From: JAABQG01 sp963726365
GTDB taxonomy: Bacteria; Pseudomonadota; Gammaproteobacteria; Burkholderiales; Burkholderiaceae_C
Length of the DNA stretch: 64,000 nucleotides
Assembly (NCBI GenBank): GCA_963726365.1
Contig: CAVSCI010000008.1
Location: 124,001-188,000, forward strand
Direction of reading: 5' to 3'
Positions 37,409 to 46,154 of this stretch are shown in pieces. Made by a program: the position numbers and the translations under genes. Each line of letters starts with the position of its first letter. Positions within the stretch are counted from its first letter, which is position 1. The notes beneath the pieces were generated by a model that was not told the origin of the DNA, ran no database searches, and worked only from the letters and a program-made list of their open reading frames with translations.

Positions 37409-38098
37409 TCAGCGGCCGGCGTTGCACGCGCGGCCCAGCGCCAGCGAGTAGCCGGCGTTGCGCAGCGTCTTGATGGCGTCCAGCGGCTCCAGCTTCTTGC
37501 GCAGGCGGCTGACCACGATGTCCACCGCGCGGGTGAACAGCTCGGCCTCGTGGCCGCGCAGGTGGTTCAGGATGTCGTCGCGGCTGAACACCTTGCCGGG
37601 CTCGCGCGCCAGCAGGTGCAGCAGGTCGAACTCGGTGCCGGTCAGCTCCAGCGGCTGGCCCAGGCGCAACACGCTGCGGGTGGCGGGGTCCACGGTGAGG
37701 CCGTCGAACTCCAGCCGGGCGGCAGCGGGCGCCGTGGCCGTGCGCCGGCGCAGCACGGTCTGCACGCGGGCCACGAGTTCACGCGGCTCGAAGGGCTTGG
37801 GCACGTAGTCGTCGGCGCCCAGCTCCAGGCCCACCACGCGGTCCATCACCTCGCCGCGGGCGGTGAGCATGATGAGGGGGATGTCGCTGGTGCGGCGGAT
37901 GGTGCGGCACAGCTCGAAGCCGTCCATCTCGGGCAGCATGACGTCGAGGATGGCGGCGTCGAACCCGCCCTGTGCCAGCCGGGCCAGGCCCGCGCTGGGG
38001 CGCAGGGCCTGCTCCAGCGTCAGGTCGAAGCGCTGGAAGTAGGCCGCCAGCGGGGGGCCGAGCTGGGCGTCGTCGTCGATCAGCAGGATGCGGGGCAT
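37409..38098 (-). CDS. OmpR-family response regulator (CpxR-like)
   Basis: A 229-residue two-domain regulator. The receiver has acidic residues DDD (8-10), the phospho-acceptor Asp52 in ILDVMLPEMDG and Lys101 in VPKPFEP. The C-terminal winged-helix DNA-binding domain contains LTGTEFDLLHLLA and a recognition helix with VDIVVSRLRKKL. It is paired with the histidine kinase that follows immediately. Context (Spy/CpxP-like gene upstream on the same strand) suggests envelope stress or metal response. Confidence 0.9.
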   Translation of the reverse strand: MPRILLIDDDAQLGPPLAAYFQRFDLTLEQALRPSAGLARLAQGGFDAAILDVMLPEMDGFELCRTIRRTSDIPLIMLTARGEVMDRVVGLELGADDYVPKPFEPRELVARVQTVLRRRTATAPAAARLEFDGLTVDPATRSVLRLGQPLELTGTEFDLLHLLAREPGKVFSRDDILNHLRGHEAELFTRAVDIVVSRLRKKLEPLDAIKTLRNAGYSLALGRACNAGR

Positions 38099-38154
38099 GG
38101 CGCGATTCTGTCATTCATGCACGTCGGTCTCGCGCCTTGCACCCGCTGCGGCGA

Positions 38155-38622
38155 TCAGCCCCGGTGGTACCAGCGGCCGCGCTTGTCCATGAACTCGCGC
38201 ACCTTCTGCTGCTGGGCGGGGTTCAGGCTGTCGTAGAAGTCGGCCAGCGCGGCAATGACTTCGGGGCTCTTGCCGGTGATGGCGGCGGTTTTCTCGGTGA
38301 CCAGCGCCTGGGCGCGGGTTTTGTCGAACTTGTCGCCGGCCACCAGCGCCTTGATGTCGGCGCGCGGGTCCTTGCTGGCGCCCATCATGGCGATGCGCTG
38401 CTCGTGCAGCTTGTCGCCCAGCACGGTGAGTTTCTGCTTTTGTGCGGCGTCGAGGTCGAGCTTGCTGCTGACGCGCTCGACCATCTTGCCGCGGAACTCG
38501 GCGGCCTGCTCGGGCGTCGCATTGGCGCCGTAGCCATGGCGATGGCCGCAGGCCGTAAGGCCGCCGACGAGGATGGAGACGCCAAACAGGCCGAACAGGG
38601 TGCGTTTGATCCAGGGTTTCAT
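38155..38622 (-). CDS. Spy/CpxP-like periplasmic protein (LTxxQ family)
   Basis: A 155-residue protein with a signal peptide and a possible lipobox (VGGLTACG), followed by a helical domain. The repeated LDAAQKQKL and LNPAQQQKVREF segments match the LTxxQ motif of Spy/CpxP chaperones, which bind misfolded periplasmic proteins and inhibit the Cpx kinase. The start MKPWIKRTLF has a GAAGGAAA ribosome-binding site; the open frame extends 57 bases more. A His-rich start of the mature part (CGHRHGYG) could bind metal. It precedes the regulator and kinase genes, 56 bases away. Confidence 0.85.
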   Translation of the reverse strand: MKPWIKRTLFGLFGVSILVGGLTACGHRHGYGANATPEQAAEFRGKMVERVSSKLDLDAAQKQKLTVLGDKLHEQRIAMMGASKDPRADIKALVAGDKFDKTRAQALVTEKTAAITGKSPEVIAALADFYDSLNPAQQQKVREFMDKRGRWYHRG

Positions 38623-38828
38623 GACAGGGTTTCCTTCTTCAAAGAAGTTGTTGAACAGGGTTTGAATGGTGCCGGCCATGGCGCGCGGCGTCCTCTCTGC
38701 GCGGTATCGGTTTGTTTCGGTTTATGTCAAGCTGGCTCCCGCCTGGTGCAGCGGCCCATCGGGCAGGATCGCGGAGACTCCTAGAATTCAGCCAACGCCA
38801 AGCCTGTTTTTCAAACTGGAGACACCCC

Positions 38829-39866
38829 ATGCAAGCCGCTGTCCTTCACGAATTCGGCCCGACCCTCAGCGTCGAGGACGTGCCACGCCCGGTGCCGGGC
38901 CCGGACGACGTGCTGATCGAGGTCGAGGTCTGCGGCGTCTGCCACTCGGACCTGCACGTGGCCGAGGGCGACCAGCCCGCGCTCAAGGGCGCGACCAAGG
39001 CGAACCTGATCCCCGGCCACGAGGTGGTCGGCCGCGTGGTGGAGCGCGGCGCCAACGTGACGCACCTGGCCATTGGCGACCGCGTCGGCGTGGCCTGGAA
39101 CTTCAGCACCTGCGGCACCTGCGAGGCCTGCCGCGAGGGCATGGAAAACCTGTGCCGCAAGGCGGTGATCACCGGCGTGATGGTCGACGGCGGTTATGCC
39201 GACTACATGGTCGCGCGCGCCAGCCATGCGCTGCCGATTCCCGACAACCTCAGCTCGGAAGAGGCCGCGCCGCTGTTCTGCGCCGGGCTGACGGTGTACC
39301 GCGCGCTCAAGCGCTCCGGCGTCGCCGCCGGGCAGAAGGTGGCGATCTTCGGGGTGGGCGGCCTCGGCCATCTGGCGGTGCAGATCGCCCGCGCCTGGGG
39401 CGCAGAGGTGATCGCGCTGGACCTGGACCCGGCCAAGCTGGCGCTGGCGAAGGAACTGGGCGCCGCGCAGGCGCTGAACGCGGGCAGCGCCGACGACATC
39501 AAGGCGCTGCGCAAGGCCGGCGGCGTGCATGTGGCGGTGGTCACCTCGGCCTCGAAAGCCGCCTACGACACCGCGCTGAAATGCCTGCGCCCCGATGGCG
39601 TGCTGTCGGTCGTCGGCCTGCCGTCCGAGCCGCTGAGCTTCCCGGCGCTGACGCTGGTGGGCATCGAGGCGCGCATCATCGCCTCGTCCGTGGGCACGCG
39701 CGACGACATGCGCGCGGTGCTGCAGATGGCGGCCGAGGGCCAGCTGCGCTGCATCACCGAAACCCAGCCGCTGGCCGAGGTGAACGCGGTGTTCGAGCGC
39801 ATGCGCCGCGGCCAGATCAGCGGCCGCGTGGTGCTGCGCTGCTGCTCCGCCCCGCACACGCACTGA
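38829..39866 (+). CDS. Zinc-dependent alcohol dehydrogenase
   Basis: A 345-residue medium-chain dehydrogenase of the zinc ADH family. Catalytic zinc ligands: Cys in GVCHSDLH, His/Glu in GHEVVG, and a later Cys. The structural zinc lobe is complete (CGTCEACREGMENLC). The Rossmann motif is VGGLGHLAVQIA and the acidic LDLDP end of strand two favours NAD+. It resembles class I AdhP/AdhA enzymes acting on primary alcohols. A GGAG ribosome-binding site lies before the ATG of MQAAVLHEFG. The frame is open further upstream, but that part covers the Spy promoter region. Confidence 0.9.
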   Translation: MQAAVLHEFGPTLSVEDVPRPVPGPDDVLIEVEVCGVCHSDLHVAEGDQPALKGATKANLIPGHEVVGRVVERGANVTHLAIGDRVGVAWNFSTCGTCEACREGMENLCRKAVITGVMVDGGYADYMVARASHALPIPDNLSSEEAAPLFCAGLTVYRALKRSGVAAGQKVAIFGVGGLGHLAVQIARAWGAEVIALDLDPAKLALAKELGAAQALNAGSADDIKALRKAGGVHVAVVTSASKAAYDTALKCLRPDGVLSVVGLPSEPLSFPALTLVGIEARIIASSVGTRDDMRAVLQMAAEGQLRCITETQPLAEVNAVFERMRRGQISGRVVLRCCSAPHTH

Positions 39867-39905
39867 GGCCCAGGCGCACCGGCAACCCCAGTCCGCGGGG
39901 CCGCT

Positions 39906-40847
39906 TCAGCGCCCCGCCTGTCGCACGCTGGCCAGATAGGCCTCGACATGCCCGGCCAGCAGGTCGGCCACGATGCGGCCGATGCGCGGGATGGAGCGGG
40001 CGGCGCTGATCGCCACCCCGATGGTCTGGGGCTGGGCGTTCCTGTCGCTCAGGGGAATGAAGCGCATGCTGCCGTCCAGGATTTCCGGCCCTGCGTCCAG
40101 CTCGGAGGTCAGCGCCACATGGCTGCCGCTCTTGACCAGGCTCTTGACGAGTTGCAATGAATTGGTCACCAGTGGCGGGCGGGCTTCCTGGAGCAGCCAG
40201 CTGTGACGGCGCTCCAGGTAGCGGCGGATGGCCAGCGCATGGCTCTGCACCGCCAGGGGCCAGGCCGCCACCTCCTTGAAGCTGACCTGCCTGGAGGCCG
40301 CCAGCGCATGGCCGGTGGCTGCCACGCAGCCCAGCGGCAGGTCAGCCGTCCAGACCAGGTGCAGTTCGCGCTGCGGCTTGAGGTTGAAGGCAATGGCCAG
40401 GTCCACCGCCCCCTCGGTGAGGCAGCGCACGGCCTCATCGGTACTGACGATGTCCACCTCCAGGACGATGCCAGGGTGCTCCTGCGCCACGCGGTGGATG
40501 AAGCCAGGCAGGAAGCCGTTCACATGGCTGTCCATGGCCGCCAGCCGAAGCTGCCCCTGACTGACGCCCTGCAACTGCTTGACGTCGGAAAGCGTGCGGT
40601 TGAGGTCGGTCTTCCAGCGCTGCGACAGCGCCAGCAGCAATTCGCCCGCCGCCGTAAGCCGCATGCCGCGCGGCAGCCGCTCGAACAGCGGCACGCCCAG
40701 GTCTTCTTCCAGCAGCAGGATCTGGCGGTCAATGGCCGAGGCCGAGATCGAGACCTCGCGGGCGGCCGCCTGCACCGAGCCGAGCTGTGCCACCGCGGCC
40801 AGATAGCGCAGGGCTTTGGGATGCAGGGGGGAGTTCAGGGTGGCCAT
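39906..40847 (-). CDS. LysR-family transcriptional regulator, divergent from uraD
   Basis: A 313-residue LysR-type regulator: N-terminal helix-turn-helix (LRYLAAVAQLGSVQAAAREV, about 13-60) and a C-terminal periplasmic-binding-like effector domain. The start MATLNSPLHP is chosen from the family pattern; the open frame runs far upstream antisense to uraD. It is divergent from uraD-Bug-uraH, with a palindrome between them, so it probably controls the urate-degradation genes in response to a purine breakdown product. Confidence 0.88.
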   Translation of the reverse strand: MATLNSPLHPKALRYLAAVAQLGSVQAAAREVSISASAIDRQILLLEEDLGVPLFERLPRGMRLTAAGELLLALSQRWKTDLNRTLSDVKQLQGVSQGQLRLAAMDSHVNGFLPGFIHRVAQEHPGIVLEVDIVSTDEAVRCLTEGAVDLAIAFNLKPQRELHLVWTADLPLGCVAATGHALAASRQVSFKEVAAWPLAVQSHALAIRRYLERRHSWLLQEARPPLVTNSLQLVKSLVKSGSHVALTSELDAGPEILDGSMRFIPLSDRNAQPQTIGVAISAARSIPRIGRIVADLLAGHVEAYLASVRQAGR

Positions 40848-40870
40848 GCGTTGCTGAAAACAGGATGGAA

Positions 40871-40884
40871 CATACTTAATTATG
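40871..40884. promoter_or_regulatory. Imperfect palindrome between the LysR and uraD genes
   Basis: CATACTTAATTATG is a near-palindrome of the T-N11-A kind that LysR proteins bind. It lies 24-37 bases upstream of the regulator start and about 40 before uraD. Candidate only. Confidence 0.35.
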
Positions 40885-40923
40885 CGATGGACAGCAACGC
40901 AGCATGGCTGCACACTGGCTTGC

Positions 40924-41466
40924 ATGACGATCGCCACCAGCCCGAATTCACTGCCGATTGCCGCGCTGCAGGCGCTGGACCACGCAGGCTTTGTGGCCCG
41001 CCTGGGCGGCGTCGTGGAGCATTCGCCCTGGGTGGTGGAGCGTGCCTGGGCGCAAGCGCCGTTCGCCTGCTTCAATGGGTTGTACGACGCGCTGGCCCGC
41101 TGCATCCACGACGCCGCGCGGCCCGAGCAGATCGCCCTGCTGCGTGTGCACCCCGAACTGGCCGGACGCGAAGCCGTGGCCGGCACCATGACGCCCGATT
41201 CGCGCGCCGAGCAGGCCCGCCTGGGCCTGATGGCCCTGAGCCCGCAGGGCATGGCGCGCCTCTCCGCGCTCAACCGCACCTACCAGGCCCGGTTTGGCTT
41301 TCCCTTCGTGGTGGCGCTGCGTCTGCACGACTCGCTGGCGTCCGTGATGCTGGCCGGCGAAGCGCGCCTGGCCCACGATCTGGACACTGAATTGCCGATT
41401 GCGCTGAGCCAGGTCTGCGAAGTGATGCGCGGCCGGCTGGCACGCGCCGTGCATGACAACGCCTGA
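40924..41466 (+). CDS. uraD: OHCU decarboxylase (uraD)
   Basis: A 180-residue protein of the 2-oxo-4-hydroxy-4-carboxy-5-ureidoimidazoline decarboxylase family, the last step in conversion of urate to (S)-allantoin. The family motif His-Pro-Glu is in RVHPELAG (His76, Glu78). The C-terminal part with FPFVVALR is also typical. The start MTIATSPNSL is preferred over an ATG 42 bases upstream that overlaps the palindrome. It is followed by a Bug gene and uraH in the same direction, which makes a small urate operon. Confidence 0.87.
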   Translation: MTIATSPNSLPIAALQALDHAGFVARLGGVVEHSPWVVERAWAQAPFACFNGLYDALARCIHDAARPEQIALLRVHPELAGREAVAGTMTPDSRAEQARLGLMALSPQGMARLSALNRTYQARFGFPFVVALRLHDSLASVMLAGEARLAHDLDTELPIALSQVCEVMRGRLARAVHDNA

Positions 41467-41518
41467 CCCAGTCACCCTTTCCGTCCTCCCCTGTTTCAAC
41501 TGCTCCAAGGAACCTGCC

Positions 41519-42499
41519 ATGACCTCACGACGCCACCTTCTCCTGGCCACCGCCGCCGCCACGCTGCTGCCGCTGGCCGTCACCAGCGCCCATGCGCAGG
41601 CCTGGCCGCAAAAACCCATCAAGATCATCGTGACCTTTGCGCCGGGGGGTTCGTCGGACATCGTGGCGCGGCTGCTGCAGCCCGGCCTGGCGGAAAAGCT
41701 AGGGCAGCCGGTGATTGTCGACAACAAGCCGGGCGCCGGCAGCACCATTGGCGCCAACGAAGTGGCCAAGGCGCCGGCCGACGGCTACACGCTGCTGCTG
41801 TCGAACACCGCGCCGATCAGCATCTCGCCGTTCATGCTCGACAAGTCGCCCTACGACCCGGTCAAGAGCTTCACGCACATCGCCTACATCGGCTCGGTGC
41901 CCAACGTGTTCGTGGTCAACCCCTCGGTACCCGCGCGGACCATGACGGAACTGGTGGCCTGGATCAAGGCCCAGAAGACGCCGGTCAATTACGGATCGGG
42001 CGGCGTCGGCTCCATCGGCCACGTCATCGGCGAAATGTTCAAGCAGCAATACGGCCTGAACATGGAGCATGTGCCCTACAAAGGCTCGTCGCCGATGCAC
42101 AGCGATCTGCTGGGCGGCACGCTGCAGTTCGCGGTGGACACGCTGACGCAGAACGTGCCGTTCATGAAGGACGGCAAGTTGGTCGGCATCGCCGTCACCT
42201 CGCGTCAGCGCATGGCGCTGGCGCCCAACGTGCCCACCGTCATCGAGGCCGGCTTCCCCAAACTGGTGGCGGAAAACTTCCTCGGCATCTCCGCGCCGGC
42301 CGGCGTGCCGAAAGACGTGATCGAGAAGGTCCACAAGGCGGTGAACGAGGTCGTGGCCCGGCCCGACATCGTGAAGCGCCTGGACGACCTGGGCATCGCC
42401 ACGCACAAGATGAGCCAGGCCGAATTCGCCGACTTCGTGGCCAAGCAGGTGGCCGAGTGGGGCCCGGCCGTGAAGGCCACCGGCGCCAAGCTGAACTGA
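41519..42499 (+). CDS. Bug-family substrate-binding protein in the urate operon
   Basis: A 326-residue Bug protein with a signal peptide (LLLATAAATLLPLAVTSAHAQAWP). The family motifs KPIKIIVTFAPGGSSD, NKPGAGSTIGANEVAKAPADGYTL and VPYKGSSPMHSDLLGG are present. It lies between uraD and uraH on the same strand, so the ligand may be urate, allantoin or a related ureide. A CCAAGGA ribosome-binding site precedes the ATG. Confidence 0.9.
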   Translation: MTSRRHLLLATAAATLLPLAVTSAHAQAWPQKPIKIIVTFAPGGSSDIVARLLQPGLAEKLGQPVIVDNKPGAGSTIGANEVAKAPADGYTLLLSNTAPISISPFMLDKSPYDPVKSFTHIAYIGSVPNVFVVNPSVPARTMTELVAWIKAQKTPVNYGSGGVGSIGHVIGEMFKQQYGLNMEHVPYKGSSPMHSDLLGGTLQFAVDTLTQNVPFMKDGKLVGIAVTSRQRMALAPNVPTVIEAGFPKLVAENFLGISAPAGVPKDVIEKVHKAVNEVVARPDIVKRLDDLGIATHKMSQAEFADFVAKQVAEWGPAVKATGAKLN

Positions 42500-42519
42500 G
42501 CCGGCGCGAGGCACCCACG

Positions 42520-42888
42520 ATGAGCGGAGGTCTATCGATCCATTGCGTGGACGTGGCCAGCGGTCGCGTGGCCACGGGACTGCGGGTCACGCTGCACCGC
42601 CTGGGCACCGACGGCGAGCCCCAGGGCGACGCGCTGGCCGAGGGCCTCATCGGCGCCAAAGGACTGCTGGAGCACCCGGCGCTGATGAGCGAGGCCATCA
42701 GCGCCGGCGGCTACGAGGCCAGCTTTCGTGTGGGGGATTTCTACCGGGCGCAGGGTGCTCCGGTGCCCTCGCCGGCGTTTCTGGAGGTGGTGCCCTATCG
42801 CTTCCACATTGCTGACGCCAGCCAGCACTACCACCTGCCGTTCAAGTTCACAGCCTGGGGCTTCTCGCTGTTCCGCGGCGGCGCGTGA
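42520..42888 (+). CDS. uraH: 5-hydroxyisourate hydrolase (uraH)
   Basis: A 122-residue protein of the transthyretin-like HIUase family, which hydrolyses 5-hydroxyisourate, the step before OHCU decarboxylase. The N-terminal catalytic His lies in SIHCVDVASG, Arg in RVTLHR and the second His in YHLPF. The usual C-terminal YRGS signature appears as FRGG. Reads with a 20-base gap after the Bug gene. Confidence 0.87.
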   Translation: MSGGLSIHCVDVASGRVATGLRVTLHRLGTDGEPQGDALAEGLIGAKGLLEHPALMSEAISAGGYEASFRVGDFYRAQGAPVPSPAFLEVVPYRFHIADASQHYHLPFKFTAWGFSLFRGGA

Positions 42889-43018
42889 ACCCACACCGGC
42901 TCCTCAAGCGGCCACGCGCCGCGCATGAGCCACTTCAGCGCTGGTCCTATTCGGAAAGTCACCCTCTGATTCCGGGGAGGATGATCGAGAATATCGATGC
43001 GTGACCGGCAAGCGCTGC

Positions 43019-43885
43019 TCACCACCGCGCCAGAAACTGTGCCACCTGCCTCACAGGCGAGTCGTGCCGCCAGATCGCCGTCAGCTCCGTTCGAGGCGCC
43101 CGCGCCAGCGGCGCGAAGTGCAGGTCATCGGCGCGCAGGCGACGCAGGTGCTCGGGAAACACGCACAGACCTTCGCCGGCGGCGCACAGTCCAAGCGCCA
43201 CACTGATCTGGTTGGCACTGACGTAGGCAAAGTCGCGCCGCCCCTTGGGATCCAGGAAGCCTCGGTACCAGCGGTGCAGCCGTGGCGACCGATTCTCGTC
43301 CGGAAGGATCAGGACCTCGCCGGCCAAGTCACCGAGCGCCAGGGTCGCTCGCACGGCCAGCGGGTGCTGTTTTTCCATCGCCACCCACTGCGAATTGCGT
43401 GACACCACGCGACTGGCCAGTTCGTCGTCTGGCATCGGGAAATAGGTAAAGCCCATGTCCACTGTGCCATCCAGTACCTGCTGCGCCAGCGCGGTCTCGG
43501 TCATCTCCACCAGCCTGAACTGCAAGTTCGGTAACTGCTGGCGGGCGGCCCGCACCCGCGCGGGCAGCGCGTCGTAGAGCGCGCCTGACACGCAGCCCAC
43601 GGTGAAAGTGCCGCCTTCCTCGGTGCGGCGGTTCAGGCGCCGGCCGACCCAGTCCGCCTCGGCCACGATGCGCCGAGCGCTGCGGAGGAACTCGGCCCCT
43701 TGTTCGGTGAGGGCAACACTGTGGGTGTTGCGAGCCAGCAGCTTGGTGCCGACTTCCGCCTCGAGGCTCTGGATCATGCGTGTCAGGCGCGGTGCGGACA
43801 CGTGCAGGCGGGCGGCAGCCCGAGAGAAGTTCAACTCCCCAGCGAGGCAGACGAAGGCGCGCAGCACCAGCAGGTCGAAATTCAT
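43019..43885 (-). CDS. LysR-family transcriptional regulator, divergent from the TauD-like gene
   Basis: A 288-residue LysR regulator with an HTH (LRAFVCLAGELNFSRAAARL) and an effector domain containing SGALYDALPARVRAARQQLP. Its start is either 43885 (MNFDLL) or 43894 (MAAMNF). It is divergent from the TauD/TfdA-like dioxygenase and the gap holds a 12-bp perfect palindrome. The effector is unknown. Confidence 0.88.
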   Translation of the reverse strand: MNFDLLVLRAFVCLAGELNFSRAAARLHVSAPRLTRMIQSLEAEVGTKLLARNTHSVALTEQGAEFLRSARRIVAEADWVGRRLNRRTEEGGTFTVGCVSGALYDALPARVRAARQQLPNLQFRLVEMTETALAQQVLDGTVDMGFTYFPMPDDELASRVVSRNSQWVAMEKQHPLAVRATLALGDLAGEVLILPDENRSPRLHRWYRGFLDPKGRRDFAYVSANQISVALGLCAAGEGLCVFPEHLRRLRADDLHFAPLARAPRTELTAIWRHDSPVRQVAQFLARW

Positions 43886-43904
43886 AGCAGCCATGGTGAT
43901 GCAA

Positions 43905-43916
43905 TTATTGCAATAA
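43905..43916. promoter_or_regulatory. Perfect 12-bp palindrome upstream of the LysR/TauD-like pair
   Basis: TTATTGCAATAA is a perfect palindrome 20 bases before the LysR start and about 115 bases before the TauD-like start. It is a strong candidate operator for the LysR protein, which often binds near its own promoter. Confidence 0.45.
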
Positions 43917-44030
43917 CAAGTTGAAATCAGCAATTCCGCTGTGGCAGCGAAGTTGCTTCAATCGTGTCCACCGGGATCTGGTCCCGTCGCATCGAAAAAT
44001 GAACCCCACTTCCACCAGGAGAAACCGACC

Positions 44031-45011
44031 ATGAGCATCATCCTCAAGCAGCCGATCACCGGCCCTGCCGCCTGGAGCGGGCCCGACCTGGAAAACGACA
44101 CGAACTGGCTGCAACCGCTCACCCCCGACATCATCGACGGGCTGGACAGCGCGCTGGCGGCGCTCAAGGCCAAAGGGTTGCGCTTTCCCGACTTCGCCCG
44201 CGAGGACTTCCCCATTGGCCCGCTAGGCCGCTTTTTGCCCACCCTGGCCGATGAGTTGGAAAACGGCCGAGGCTTCGCGGTGCTGCGCGGCCTGCCCGTG
44301 CACCGGTACACCGAGGACGAATTGAAGGCCGTCTACTATGGCATCGGCCTGCACCTGGGCACGCCTGTGCGGCAGAACCCGCGCGGCGACCTGCTGGGCG
44401 AGGTCAGGGCCGTGGGCGACCCGACCGACAAGCGCACCCGGGTGTACGAGACCAACCTCTACCTGCCCTATCACTCCGACCCGTCGGACGTGGTGGGCCT
44501 GCTGTGCGTGCGCAAGGCGAAACAGGGCGGTCTCAGCAGCCTGGTGAGCGTGGCCCGCATCTACAACGAGATCCTGGCGCACCACCCCGAGTACCTGGGC
44601 CTGTACTACCGGATGTTCTACTTCGAGCACCTGTGCGAGCCCCAACCGAGCCTGTCACCGATCTTCAGCTACCACGAAGGCAAACTCAGCTGCCGCTACC
44701 TGCGCCAGTACCTGGAGCTCGGTTGCGAGATCAAGGGCGTGCCATTGTCACTCGTGGAGATCGAGGCGCTCGACCTGTTCGACCGGATCATGCACGACCC
44801 TGGCATCCGCCTGGCCATGATGCTGGAGCCGGGCGATCTGCAATTCGCGAACAACTACGCCGTGCTGCACTCGCGCAACGGCTTCGAGGACCACGAGGAG
44901 GAGCAACTGCGTCGGCGCATGCTGCGCCTGTGGCTCAAGATGCCCAACGCACGCACGCTGGCGCCCGAGTTCCCAGGCCGCAACGGGTTCCCCGCGCCGC
45001 AGGCCGCGTGA
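44031..45011 (+). CDS. TauD/TfdA-family 2OG-dependent dioxygenase
   Basis: A 326-residue protein with the Fe(II)/2OG fold. Metal ligands: His and Asp in YLPYHSDPSD and a distal His in NNYAVLHSRNGFEDH. The AREDFPIGPLG and RGFAVLRGLPVHRY blocks are typical of the TfdA/TauD group that oxidises small organic acids or sulfonates; the exact substrate is unknown. It has an AGGAGA ribosome-binding site before ATG (MSIILKQP). It is divergent from its probable regulator. Confidence 0.87.
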   Translation: MSIILKQPITGPAAWSGPDLENDTNWLQPLTPDIIDGLDSALAALKAKGLRFPDFAREDFPIGPLGRFLPTLADELENGRGFAVLRGLPVHRYTEDELKAVYYGIGLHLGTPVRQNPRGDLLGEVRAVGDPTDKRTRVYETNLYLPYHSDPSDVVGLLCVRKAKQGGLSSLVSVARIYNEILAHHPEYLGLYYRMFYFEHLCEPQPSLSPIFSYHEGKLSCRYLRQYLELGCEIKGVPLSLVEIEALDLFDRIMHDPGIRLAMMLEPGDLQFANNYAVLHSRNGFEDHEEEQLRRRMLRLWLKMPNARTLAPEFPGRNGFPAPQAA

Positions 45012-45115
45012 GCGAAACGTCCAATGGCCGCGGACTCTCACAGCCCAAGCCCGTGGCTCGCCGGCGCTGGCGATGGAACCTGCGCAGAGTGCCGGATTCA
45101 GGCCCAGTCCAACGT

Positions 45116-46129
45116 TCAGGCCGGCTCGAACACCTCGGTATCGACCTCGCTGTTGGCCTGCGCGTTGTAGCGGTTGCCGGCCACCGTGTTCTGATTGATC
45201 AGCGCGTCCAGCCGCGCCAGCACCTCGGGCGACAGCCGCACGTTCGCTGCGCCCAAGTCGTCTTTGAGGTGCTCGACGCTTGTCGTGCCAGGGATCGGGA
45301 TGATGTCATCGCCCTGGTGCAGCAACCAGGCCAGCGCCAGCTGCGCCGGCGTGCAGCCCACGTCGGCGGCGATGGCCTCGTAGGCCGGCAGCAGCTTCAG
45401 GTTGGCGGCGTAGTTGTCCGGCGCAAAGCGCGGCATGGTGCGCCGGATGTCCTTCGGATCGAACGCGCTGACGTCCAGAGCGGCGCCGCACAGGAAGCCG
45501 CGCGCCACGGGGCTGAAGGCCACGAACGTCACGCCGAGTTCGCGGCAGGCATCGAGCACGGCGATCTCGGGGTTGCGCGTCCACAGCGAATACTCGGTCT
45601 GCAGGGCCGTGATGGGGTGCACGGCATGGGCGCGGCGTAGCGTGGCGGCCGACACTTCAGACAGGCCGATCGTCTGGATCTTGCCGTCGCGCACCAAGTC
45701 GCTCAGGGCGCCCACGCTGTCTTCAATGGGCACCTTCTTGTCCCAGCGGTGCAGGTAGTACAGGTCGATCACGTCGGTGCGCAGACGCTTGAGTGCGGCC
45801 TCGCAGGTGGCGCGGATGGTCTCGGGCCGGCCGTCGATCACACGCACCAGCTTGCCGTCGTCATTCACGTCCACGCCTTGCATGCCGCACTTGCTGGCCA
45901 GGGTGAACTGCCGGCGGTGACTGGAGAGGACGTTGCCGACCAGGGTTTCGTTGGCGCCGAAACCGTAGAGCGCGGCAGTGTCGAACATCGTCACGCCGGC
46001 GTCCAGCGCGGCCAGCAGGACTTTTTCACCTTGTTCTGCGGAGACCGGCGCGCCATAGGCGTGGCTGAGGTTCATGCAGCCGAGGCTGATTTCGGAAACA
46101 GTGAAGGGGCCGAGTTGTCGTTGTTGCAT
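45116..46129 (-). CDS. Aldo/keto reductase
   Basis: A 337-residue AKR of the plant-type/Tas-like group. Catalytic residues: Asp and Tyr in FDTAALYG (about 49-54), Lys and His in LYYLHRWD region. The start MQQRQLGPFT is the usual AKR N-terminus. It reduces carbonyl compounds with NADPH. It lies downstream of ligC and a DUF599 gene on the same strand, possibly in the same transcript, but no aromatic-acid role is established. Confidence 0.9.
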   Translation of the reverse strand: MQQRQLGPFTVSEISLGCMNLSHAYGAPVSAEQGEKVLLAALDAGVTMFDTAALYGFGANETLVGNVLSSHRRQFTLASKCGMQGVDVNDDGKLVRVIDGRPETIRATCEAALKRLRTDVIDLYYLHRWDKKVPIEDSVGALSDLVRDGKIQTIGLSEVSAATLRRAHAVHPITALQTEYSLWTRNPEIAVLDACRELGVTFVAFSPVARGFLCGAALDVSAFDPKDIRRTMPRFAPDNYAANLKLLPAYEAIAADVGCTPAQLALAWLLHQGDDIIPIPGTTSVEHLKDDLGAANVRLSPEVLARLDALINQNTVAGNRYNAQANSEVDTEVFEPA

Positions 46130-46154
46130 GAAAGATTCCAGCTCAGGCGACGGG

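Noticed and set aside
36024..37427. A 467-codon Arg/Pro/Ala-rich open frame over the histidine kinase
   Set aside because: It is a shadow frame. The kinase boxes are split over other frames by three indels; only its last residues belong to the true protein.
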